Made by a program: the position numbers and the translations under genes | In this document: positions 1 to 5,867 of the stretch, in pieces | How the letters are laid out: every line of letters starts with the position of its first letter | How positions within the stretch are numbered: the first letter of the stretch is position 1 | The notes under the pieces: model-generated | Seen by the model: the letters and a program-made list of their open reading frames with translations, nothing else | The model's database searches: none | What the model was told of the DNA's origin: nothing | Assembly (NCBI GenBank): GCA_015256455.1 | Contig: JABZMB010000024.1 | Span: 1 to 20,745, forward strand | From: Solobacterium sp. | Lineage (GTDB): Bacteria; Bacillota_I; Bacilli_A; Erysipelotrichales; Erysipelotrichaceae | Length of the DNA stretch: 20,745 nt | Reading direction: 5' to 3'

Positions 1-6
1 TTTATC

Positions 7-35
7 TTGACGCAAAACCTATATTAGCCTATTAT
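7..35 (+). promoter_or_regulatory. Sigma-A-type promoter of rplK-rplA
   Basis: TTGACG at 7-12 and TATTAT at 30-35 are separated by exactly 17 bases, close to the housekeeping consensus. Transcription would start near 42, at a small hairpin (42-45 GCAC with 51-54 GTGC). The same pair of hexamers with the same spacing recurs in front of rpoB (12432-12460), which supports the call. Confidence 0.8.
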
Positions 36-41
36 ATAAAG

Positions 42-97
42 GCACTTTTAGTGCGCTCATGCGTGGGAGGATAGCAATGTCCGCTGACCACTGCATG
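42..97 (+). promoter_or_regulatory. Probable ribosomal protein L1-binding leader of rplK-rplA mRNA
   Basis: The untranslated leader folds into a long hairpin. CATGC (58-62) pairs with GCATG (93-97). After a bulged T92, GTGG (63-66) pairs with CCAC (88-91). Beyond an asymmetric internal loop (67-68 against 83-87), GGA (69-71) pairs with TCC (80-82). A GTGGGAGG...CCAC helix with an asymmetric loop directly before rplK is the arrangement expected of the mRNA mimic of the 23S rRNA L1 site, through which L1 represses its own operon. The pairing is seen in the sequence. Binding by L1 is inferred from position and resemblance. Confidence 0.6.
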
Positions 98-125
98 TGG
101 ATTCTAATATAAGGAGGAAAACCAC

Positions 126-548
126 ATGGCAAAGAAAATTGCAAAAGTAGCTAAGCTACAATTCCCTGCTGGTGGAGCTAAACCAGGACCAGCTCTAGCA
201 TCTGCAGGTATCAACATGCCTAAATTCTGTACAGAATTTAACGACAAGACTAAGGACCGTCACGGTGACATCGTTCCTGTAATTATTACAGCTTACGAAG
301 ATAAGTCATTCGACTTCGTCATCAAGACAACTCCAGCTGCTATCTTATTAAAGAAGGCTGCTGGTATTAACAAGGCTTCTGGAACACCAAAGACAGTTAA
401 AGCCGGTAAGATTACATTGGCTCAGTTAAGAGAAATCGCTGAGTATAAGATGCCTGACCTCAACGCTAATGACGTTGAAGCAGCAATGAACATCATTGCT
501 GGTACAGCACGTAACATGGGTATCGTAGTAGAAGGCGAGGCTAAGTAA
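126..548 (+). CDS. rplK: 50S ribosomal protein L11
   Basis: L11 builds the base of the L7/L12 stalk and binds the GTPase-associated region of 23S rRNA. The product has 140 residues, close to the usual 141 or so, and the start follows a strong AAGGAGG (111-117) at 8 bases. The N-terminal domain contains LQFPAGGAKPGPALASAGIN. The C-terminal RNA-binding domain contains LLKKAAGI (about 73-80), KAGKI and GTARNMGI near the end. Compared with E. coli L11, four residues (Ser21-Pro22-Pro23-Val24) are absent between KP and GPAL, so the proline-rich hinge that contacts rRNA and thiazole antibiotics is shortened. This resembles mycoplasma-type L11 as I remember it. It is the first gene of a two-gene operon with rplA, two bases downstream. 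Identity is certain. Confidence 0.98.
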   Translation: MAKKIAKVAKLQFPAGGAKPGPALASAGINMPKFCTEFNDKTKDRHGDIVPVIITAYEDKSFDFVIKTTPAAILLKKAAGINKASGTPKTVKAGKITLAQLREIAEYKMPDLNANDVEAAMNIIAGTARNMGIVVEGEAK

Positions 549-550
549 TA

Positions 551-1228
551 ATGGCAGGAAAGAAGTACAGAGCAGCGTTAGAACAAGTAGATAGCGCTAA
601 GGTTTATGATTACAAGGAAGCGATTGCTTTAGCTAAGAAGATCAGCACAACTAAGTTTGATTCTTCAATGGAAGCTAGCTTCGTATTAAACGTTGACCCA
701 CGTCAGGCTGAACAGAACATTCGTGGAGCAATGGTATTACCACACGGTACAGGTAAGACACAGCGTGTATTAGTAATTACACAAGGTGCTAAGGAAGAAG
801 AAGCTAAGGCAGCAGGTGCTGACTTCGTTGGTGGTGTTGATATGATTCAACAGATCCAAGGTGGCTGGTTCGACTTTGACATCATCGTAGCTACTCCAGA
901 CATGATGGGTCAGTTAGGTAAGTTAGGTAAGCTCTTAGGTCCTAAGGGATTAATGCCAAACCCTAAGACAGGTACAGTAACAATGGACGTTGCGAAGGCA
1001 ATTGACGAAATCAAGAAGGGTAAGGTTGAATACCGTGTAGACAAGGATGGAAACATCAACGTATTATTCGGTAAGGTATCTTTCACTGAAGAAGCTCTTG
1101 TTGAAAACTTCAAGGCTTTATATGACCGTATCTTAAAGGCTAGACCTGTAACAGTTAAGGGTGCATACCTCAAGGGTGTAACAGTATCCACAACTATGGG
1201 TCCTGGTATCAAAGTTACAGTTGAATAA
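551..1228 (+). CDS. rplA: 50S ribosomal protein L1
   Basis: L1 forms the mobile L1 arm of the large subunit, which helps release deacylated tRNA from the E site, and it usually represses its own operon by binding the leader mRNA. The product has 225 residues against the usual 225-235. Recognisable stretches are the PHGTGKTQRVLV segment near residue 64, the domain II core with LGPKGLMPNPKTGTVT (about 129-144), and the C-terminal VTVSTTMGPGIKV. The start codon lies two bases after the rplK stop. The SD-like GGCGAGG (534-540) lies inside rplK, so translation is probably coupled. A strong terminator follows at 1236-1265, so in this genome the transcript ends here rather than running into rplJ-rplL. 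Confidence 0.98.
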   Translation: MAGKKYRAALEQVDSAKVYDYKEAIALAKKISTTKFDSSMEASFVLNVDPRQAEQNIRGAMVLPHGTGKTQRVLVITQGAKEEEAKAAGADFVGGVDMIQQIQGGWFDFDIIVATPDMMGQLGKLGKLLGPKGLMPNPKTGTVTMDVAKAIDEIKKGKVEYRVDKDGNINVLFGKVSFTEEALVENFKALYDRILKARPVTVKGAYLKGVTVSTTMGPGIKVTVE

Positions 1229-1235
1229 GTAATTT

Positions 1236-1265
1236 AAAAATCTCACAGCGATGTGAGATTTTTTT
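1236..1265. terminator. Bidirectional intrinsic terminator after rplA
   Basis: Bases 1236-1247 pair without mismatch with 1252-1263 around a GCGA loop. A run of T follows on the plus strand, and a run of A precedes on the plus side (T on the minus strand). It can therefore end rplKA transcription and also that of the convergent gene ending at 1282. Confidence 0.93.
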
Positions 1266-1281
1266 ATATGCAATGATTAGA

Positions 1282-1746
1282 TTAGAAGCCTTGTTTAAAG
1301 AACTTGCGGAATGTGGATACTTCTTCGGTAGATTGTGTTACAGATACACAGTACTTTGCACGCTCACCAATCCCTGGTTCATAAGTGATTGGTTCAAGTT
1401 TGAAGGATGCCGCAGGACTTTCCGCAAAGCAGTAGCCCATAGATGTACGTATCGATGAACCATTTTCTTTATTAAAGAATACTGGTTGGTCATATGTAGA
1501 AAGAGATGGGTCAACATAGACAACAACTACTTCACCAGTCTTATATCCCACGATAAAGTTGTAATGATGAGTGACTGACGCAATAACAGCACTATGGTAA
1601 TTTTCAGAATGACAATATACCAGTTGATAATCATCACCATTTGGAACAGCTTCATTAAAAATTTCACGCATACGAGCTTTGTTTTTGGCATTATCCTCGT
1701 CAGATGCACCTGTGAGTGCTTTTTTGAATAAACCAAGAATGTTCAT
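1282..1746 (-). CDS. Uncharacterised small cytoplasmic protein
   Basis: I do not recognise this 154-residue protein. It begins MNILGLFKKALTG, a short amphipathic stretch, followed by a charged segment (SDEDNAKNKARM). The rest alternates beta-like stretches (VVVVYVDP, FIVGYK) with polar turns. It has no signal peptide, membrane helix or obvious catalytic motif. The start is well supported: read on its own strand, AAAGGAGA lies 5-6 bases upstream of the ATG, and a good promoter lies at 1781-1809. It is transcribed away from the M24 peptidase gene and towards rplA, sharing the rplA terminator. The clean signals suggest a real, independently expressed gene. Function is unknown. Confidence 0.85.
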   Translation of the reverse strand: MNILGLFKKALTGASDEDNAKNKARMREIFNEAVPNGDDYQLVYCHSENYHSAVIASVTHHYNFIVGYKTGEVVVVYVDPSLSTYDQPVFFNKENGSSIRTSMGYCFAESPAASFKLEPITYEPGIGERAKYCVSVTQSTEEVSTFRKFFKQGF

Positions 1747-1780
1747 AAAAATCTCCTTTATTATTACTAGTTATAAGAGA

Positions 1781-1809
1781 ATTATAGTGTTGATTCCAAT
1801 ACTCTTCAA
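1781..1809 (-). promoter_or_regulatory. Sigma-A-type promoter of the small unknown gene
   Basis: On the minus strand, TTGAAG (plus 1804-1809) and a perfect TATAAT (plus 1781-1786) are separated by 17 bases, about 35 bases before the start codon. It sits in the 128-base region shared with the divergent peptidase gene. Confidence 0.8.
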
Positions 1810-1842
1810 CCATAGAACGTCAAATTTGAATATCAAAAAACG

Positions 1843-1851
1843 TGATAAAAT
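1843..1851 (+). promoter_or_regulatory. Extended -10 promoter candidate of the M24 peptidase gene
   Basis: TGATAAAAT is an extended -10 element (TG, one base, then TAAAAT), 24 bases before the start codon. No -35 hexamer stands at 17 bases (TTGAAT at 1826-1831 is only 14 away), so this is a weaker call than the divergent promoter. Confidence 0.5.
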
Positions 1852-1874
1852 AGAAATAAAGTAGAGGTGATACT

Positions 1875-2948
1875 ATGTTAGATGAAGGAAGACTAAGTCG
1901 TGTCATTGAGAAGATGACAACAGATTGTTTATTGATTACAGATCCGATTTCTATTGCGTATCTTTGCGGAAAGAAAATAGAACCAGGAGAAAGATTCCTT
2001 GGTTTATTAATCGGGAAGGGAATTGAACCGGTTTTGATTTTGAATCAATTATTCCGTTTTTCTGAGGAGATTGGTGTAAGAGTAGAGTATTATAAAGATA
2101 CAGACAGAATTACAACGATCATTTCAAAGTTTATCGATAAAAATAGTAGCCTAGGTGTAGATAAGATTATGCCAGCTAGATTCCTAATTCCGATGATGGA
2201 AGAAAGCATAGCATCTGAATTTAAACTTGGATCTTACGCAGTTGATCATACACGTGCTGTGAAAGATGCTCGTGAACAAGAACTCATGCGTGCAGCATCT
2301 CATATTAATGACCTTGCGATGGCGGAGTTTAAGAAACTCATACACGAAGGCGTGACAGAAGTAGAGGTTGCTTCACAGATGTTAGATATCTACCTCAAGC
2401 TAGGCGCAAGTGGATATTCTTTTGAGCCTATCGTTGCCTTTGGTAAGAATGCGGCTGATCCACATCATATGCCAGATGATACGGTATTACAGGAAGGTGA
2501 TACAGTACTCTTCGATGTTGGTTGCGTGGTGAATGGCTATTGTTCAGATATGACAAGAACCTTCTTCTATAAGAAGTATCCAACTGCAGAACAAGTAGAA
2601 GTCTATATCCTTGTTCGCAAGGCAAATGAACGTGCAGAAAGTTATTGCAAACCAGGTGTAAGACTATGTGATATTGATGCGGTAGCTCGTAATATCATCA
2701 CAGATGGTGGTTATGGCGAAGACTTTACACATCGACTTGGACATTTCATTGGTACAGAAACACATGAATATGGAGATGTATCACAAGCATTTACCGACTT
2801 AACGGTAGAAGGAAATACTTTCTCCATTGAACCGGGTATCTATCATCCAAGTATCTTAGGTTGTCGTATTGAAGACTTGGTTTTGATTACAAAGGATGGG
2901 TGCGAAGTGTTAAATCACTATCCACATGAGATAGAAGTTATCGAATAA
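1875..2948 (+). CDS. pepQ: M24-family metallopeptidase, Xaa-Pro dipeptidase/aminopeptidase type
   Basis: This predicted cytoplasmic dinuclear-metal peptidase would release residues before proline in peptides. The 357 residues match the usual length of about 355-365. The N-terminal creatinase-like domain covers roughly 1-125 and the pita-bread catalytic domain 130-357. All five metal ligands can be placed: Asp214 (LFDVG), Asp225 (CSDMTR), His290 (HRLGHFIG), Glu319 (SIEPG) and Glu333 (RIEDL). His286 and His297 match the conserved accessory histidines. The start follows AGAGGTGA at a normal distance. The next gene begins 22 bases downstream, so the two are probably co-transcribed. The symbol is tentative: pepQ-type dipeptidase and ypdF/pepP-type aminopeptidase cannot be told apart by eye. 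With the proline iminopeptidase at 4869-5759, the region holds two proline-directed peptidases. Confidence 0.9.
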   Translation: MLDEGRLSRVIEKMTTDCLLITDPISIAYLCGKKIEPGERFLGLLIGKGIEPVLILNQLFRFSEEIGVRVEYYKDTDRITTIISKFIDKNSSLGVDKIMPARFLIPMMEESIASEFKLGSYAVDHTRAVKDAREQELMRAASHINDLAMAEFKKLIHEGVTEVEVASQMLDIYLKLGASGYSFEPIVAFGKNAADPHHMPDDTVLQEGDTVLFDVGCVVNGYCSDMTRTFFYKKYPTAEQVEVYILVRKANERAESYCKPGVRLCDIDAVARNIITDGGYGEDFTHRLGHFIGTETHEYGDVSQAFTDLTVEGNTFSIEPGIYHPSILGCRIEDLVLITKDGCEVLNHYPHEIEVIE

Positions 2949-2970
2949 AGTCATAAAGGAGGAATATCCA

Positions 2971-4137
2971 TTGATTAAGAATATGAAAAAGAGCAGAATT
3001 TTAATTCTATCAATTATCGGAATCATCGTTATTTCCCTGGGAATATTAAACTGGAACAAGCTAGGTAAGAAGGCAGGAGAAGATTTAACGAAGTATGACT
3101 ATGTTGCAAGTTTCTATTCCATTCATCAAAATGGAAAGATGAATCCACAAACGAAGATAGTTTTTGCAAGTAGTGATAAGGAACAATTGGAATTTAGCGA
3201 CAAAGTATATACTGCAGGTAGACTATTCCAAGAAGGAAATACAGTCCTAGCATATTCTTTCAGTGGGAATAAATCGCTACTCTTTGAATCAACAGCAGGA
3301 TATTCAACATTCTCAATGGCCAAGGGTGTATTTGAATCAACCATATATACAGTGGAACTTGCACTCAATGGGACAAATGGAAGAATTGAAGTGATTAACA
3401 TTGATGATGGATCAGTAGGTGAAATACGCGATATGATCCGATACACAAGTCCGGATCATAAAGTGACCACATCGCCAGTGATTTATACATCGATTTATCG
3501 TGCGGTAGAAATTGGTACAAGAATCTACTTTGTAGGATATGATATGGTTCAAGATCAATATGAATTGTCTTATCTGGATGAAGAAACAAATGAACTCCAT
3601 TATGTAGATAATTGGCGCTATACTTCTGTTAGTTTTGAAGAATTGTTATATGTAAATGGAAAAATTGTGACGGTAGAAAATCCTTATAATAGTCGCTTTA
3701 TGAAGGATATTACATTACCAGAGACGGCTAGCTTAACAAGTATGGACCCAGATACCTTAGAGCCAAAGAGTGTTTCACTAGATACAAAGAGAATTATTTC
3801 AGCCTATGCGTATAATGATCATATTCGTTTAGTAACGGTCGATAATCATCTACTGGAATATACAACGGATTTAGAATTAGTATCCGATAGGGATTTATCG
3901 GGAACTGATTTTGCGAAACTATATACGAATACCGACTATAAGTTGCATGGAATTCGTTATTTAGGAAATAAGGCAGCCGCAATTGTAACACCAAATACGG
4001 AAACAACAACTGAATTAGGAAAAATCTTAGAATTTGATGCGGATACATTAACTCTACAAAAGAGTATTACAATTCCTCTATCAGAAAATACAGGTTGGGA
4101 AACAGACTTTGTAGATTTACTGATCATAGAAAAATAG
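2971..4137 (+). CDS. Membrane-anchored extracytoplasmic protein, possible beta-propeller
   Basis: I do not recognise this 388-residue protein. A basic N-terminus (KNMKKSR) is followed by one hydrophobic helix (about 9-27) and then a long polar region without further membrane segments, so it should be tethered to the membrane with the rest outside. The outer part repeats a pattern of beta strands and turns, for example IYFVGYD, LLYVNGKIVTVEN, DHIRLVTVDN and GNKAAAIVTPN. Several strands are followed by D-D-T-L or D-L-E-L style turns, which suggests propeller blades. This is inference only. The start chosen is TTG at 2971, because AAAGGAGG (2955-2962) is 8 bases away. The in-frame ATG at 2983 would be 20 bases away. 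It follows the peptidase gene by 22 bases. Confidence 0.8.
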   Translation: MIKNMKKSRILILSIIGIIVISLGILNWNKLGKKAGEDLTKYDYVASFYSIHQNGKMNPQTKIVFASSDKEQLEFSDKVYTAGRLFQEGNTVLAYSFSGNKSLLFESTAGYSTFSMAKGVFESTIYTVELALNGTNGRIEVINIDDGSVGEIRDMIRYTSPDHKVTTSPVIYTSIYRAVEIGTRIYFVGYDMVQDQYELSYLDEETNELHYVDNWRYTSVSFEELLYVNGKIVTVENPYNSRFMKDITLPETASLTSMDPDTLEPKSVSLDTKRIISAYAYNDHIRLVTVDNHLLEYTTDLELVSDRDLSGTDFAKLYTNTDYKLHGIRYLGNKAAAIVTPNTETTTELGKILEFDADTLTLQKSITIPLSENTGWETDFVDLLIIEK

Positions 4138-4190
4138 TAAATTAGACGACAATTGATAACTGATAGAGTGATTGCATAGTTTTTACACAT

Positions 4191-4198
4191 GGGGGGGG
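4191..4198 (+). repeat. G8 homopolymer serving as ribosome-binding site
   Basis: Eight consecutive G lie six bases before the lipoprotein start codon at 4205, where the Shine-Dalgarno sequence should be. No other SD is present. Such a run is conspicuous in AT-rich DNA and is prone to slipped-strand length changes. An upstream ATG at 4189-4191 runs into the tract and is out of frame with the gene by one base. Confidence 0.75.
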
Positions 4199-4204
4199 AT
4201 GACC

Positions 4205-4843
4205 ATGAAGAAAATGTGTAGAATCTTGGCGTGTGTAAGTATACTATTCCTTACGGCATGCACAGCATCAAACAACCGTAGTACACAAACAACATCCACA
4301 TCCGTTACAGAACAAAAGAAAGAAACTCCTGAACCAGAGAAAACAGTTTCTTTAGAGGTGACAGAAGCACTCCATGCATACAATGAATTGTTAGATAACA
4401 TTGATGCATATGATTTTGGTATGGGTGATACAGTCTCAGATCATGTAACGTATGGCATCGTGTATCTGAATCATGACATCCCACAATTGATTGTGGAAAA
4501 GTTCTATGATGCTCAATTTATTGCAGTGGCCAAGATTTTTGGATATGATCCAGAAACCCAAACATACATTTCCTCGGATGCTGTTTTCCAGATAGATAAT
4601 CCATCTCAAATGAAATTGAGTCCATCTGAAACATATGGATGGTTTACGCTATTACAGGATCACAAAGGGCTGGTCTATACTGAAAATAATCGTAGTACAC
4701 ATGAAATTCTCAAGATTGAGCTACTGACATGGGAAGATAATCAGTTAATCGTAAAGGAAATAACAAAAATGGAGTTCAATAGTCTTCCTAAGGAACCTAA
4801 GTTGATTATGCTCGGAATCAATGATCGTAGATTACTAAAATAG
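4205..4843 (+). CDS. Small predicted lipoprotein of unknown function
   Basis: The 212-residue product has a textbook lipoprotein signal: MKKMCRILAC, then a hydrophobic stretch, then LTAC, so processing would leave a lipid-modified Cys19 at the outer face of the membrane. A Ser/Thr/Glu-rich linker (about 20-52) follows, then a compact domain with strands such as TYGIVYLN and QFIAVAKIFGYD and a basic C-terminus (NDRRLLK). I do not recognise the domain. The ATG at 4205 is preferred over ATG 4199 and TTG 4172 because the signal peptide then begins with MKK and the G8 tract sits at SD distance. It lies 67 bases after the membrane-anchored protein gene. The gap has only a weak promoter candidate (TTGATA 4153-4158 with TAGTTT 4177-4182). 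The two exported proteins may act together. Confidence 0.85.
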   Translation: MKKMCRILACVSILFLTACTASNNRSTQTTSTSVTEQKKETPEPEKTVSLEVTEALHAYNELLDNIDAYDFGMGDTVSDHVTYGIVYLNHDIPQLIVEKFYDAQFIAVAKIFGYDPETQTYISSDAVFQIDNPSQMKLSPSETYGWFTLLQDHKGLVYTENNRSTHEILKIELLTWEDNQLIVKEITKMEFNSLPKEPKLIMLGINDRRLLK

Positions 4844-4853
4844 ATATTTAAAA

Positions 4854-4885
4854 AAAGTGTATCCTGAATTAACGGGATACACTTT
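4854..4885. terminator. Convergent intrinsic terminator overlapping the hydrolase 3' end
   Basis: AAAGTGTATCC (4854-4864) pairs with GGATACACTTT (4875-4885), with T4865-G4874 and G4866-C4873 able to extend it. On the minus strand it is followed by seven T, making a strong terminator for the hydrolase gene, whose last codons lie inside the hairpin. On the plus strand the T tract is interrupted, so it is weaker for the lipoprotein transcript. Confidence 0.88.
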
Positions 4886-5759
4886 CATTTTGTTTGAGCC
4901 ATGTTTGTAATAATTGAATATATTGTTCTGTCTCTTCGGCGAAAACCATATGACGACAGTTAGGGAATAACTGCCATGTAGAATGTTTGATGTTGTCATG
5001 CATTGTCTTAGCAACAAGTGGAGTGCATAAGTCATTTGTTCCAGATATAATAAGAGTAGGAATATTGATATGCTTTAATTCATCTGTAACTTCAAAACCT
5101 GCAAGACTACCAGTTGGTGTATATTCATTTGGTCCCCAACCATAGAGGTACGCTTCTTTACCTATCTTCTTCGGGCGTGTTAAGCAATCGGGTGCTTTGC
5201 CAACTTCGTAGACACCTGCACAATGTGCATGCATGAAGTGAGTATTTGCAGTGATGTAGTCTTCACTTTCATAATTACCTGTTTTTTCCGCAATCTCTAT
5301 CGCACGTTGATCAGCTTCAGACATGAAACGAATCATGCGATGTTGTTCACTTGCCCAAAGGGAAGCAGAAGATAATGTGCTAGATAGTATCAGTGATTCA
5401 ATACCAGTGGGGTTGTAATGCAATACATAGTCTAGCGCAAGCATGCCACCCCAGGATTGACCTAAAAGATGAACCTTTGTTAGGTTGAGATGCTTGCGTA
5501 ATGCGATTAACTCATTGACCCAAGTTTCGGGTGTCCATAATTTAGGATGACCTTCAACGTAGGAATTTCCACAGCCAAGTTGGTCATACATGACAAGACA
5601 ATAATCATCACAAGCAAGTGAATCAAGTAGTTCGAAATAGTTATGTGTAGAACCAGGACCACCATGTAATAGGACTAACGCAGGTTTGGTAATGTTACCG
5701 ACAATACGATAGTAGGTTTGATAGTTTAAAAATGGCATGTAGCCTTCTGTAATTTTCAT
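4869..5759 (-). CDS. pip: Alpha/beta hydrolase, proline iminopeptidase-type (S33 family)
   Basis: This enzyme would remove N-terminal proline from peptides in the cytoplasm. Numbering from an upstream in-frame ATG at 5765 (298 residues), it shows the oxyanion loop HGGPG (34-38), the DQLGCGNS motif (61-68), the nucleophile elbow GQSWGG with Ser104, an acid in GTNDLCTP (Asp245) and a base in CRHM (His272). A helical cap region lies between about 135 and 225. Length fits the family. I chose the third-codon Met (5759) because its start MKITEGYMPF is what I expect of relatives and because a -10 element ends six bases upstream. The ATG at 5765 and a third at 5738 (preceded by AGAAGG) are alternatives. 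It is divergent from the PTS regulator and convergent with the lipoprotein gene. Substrate preference within S33 is not certain. Confidence 0.88.
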   Translation of the reverse strand: MKITEGYMPFLNYQTYYRIVGNITKPALVLLHGGPGSTHNYFELLDSLACDDYCLVMYDQLGCGNSYVEGHPKLWTPETWVNELIALRKHLNLTKVHLLGQSWGGMLALDYVLHYNPTGIESLILSSTLSSASLWASEQHRMIRFMSEADQRAIEIAEKTGNYESEDYITANTHFMHAHCAGVYEVGKAPDCLTRPKKIGKEAYLYGWGPNEYTPTGSLAGFEVTDELKHINIPTLIISGTNDLCTPLVAKTMHDNIKHSTWQLFPNCRHMVFAEETEQYIQLLQTWLKQNESVSR

Positions 5760-5765
5760 ATGCAT

Positions 5766-5774
5766 AGTATAACA
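5766..5774 (-). promoter_or_regulatory. Extended -10 promoter immediately before the hydrolase start
   Basis: On the minus strand, TGTTATACT is an extended -10 element (TG, one base, TATACT at plus 5766-5771). The ATG at 5759 begins only six bases after it, where the first transcribed base is expected. No Shine-Dalgarno sequence precedes it, and no good -35 is visible. Confidence 0.5.
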
Positions 5775-5813
5775 TGCTAGAGATAATGAATTTCACATTT
5801 TTGTGGGAAACAT

Positions 5814-5847
5814 ATTGTCTGAAGGTTTTTTAGACAATACGTATAAT
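5814..5847 (+). promoter_or_regulatory. Promoter of the PTS regulator with overlapping inverted repeat
   Basis: A perfect -10, TATAAT (5842-5847), stands 20 bases before the regulator start. The base-pair-spaced -35 (CTGAAG at 5819-5824, 17 bases away) is poor. A perfect inverted repeat, ATTGTCT (5814-5820) and AGACAAT (5832-5838) with 11 bases between, covers this -35 region and the spacer. It is a plausible operator for autoregulation. A similar ATTGT...ACAAT arrangement, with TAGACAAT in common, precedes the EIIA gene. Confidence 0.5.
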
Positions 5848-5867
5848 TAGAATAGAGGGTTTATAGC

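Noticed and set aside
1273..1458. 61-codon plus-strand frame after the rplA terminator
   Set aside because: Overlaps the well-supported minus-strand gene at 1282-1746 and has no ribosome-binding site.
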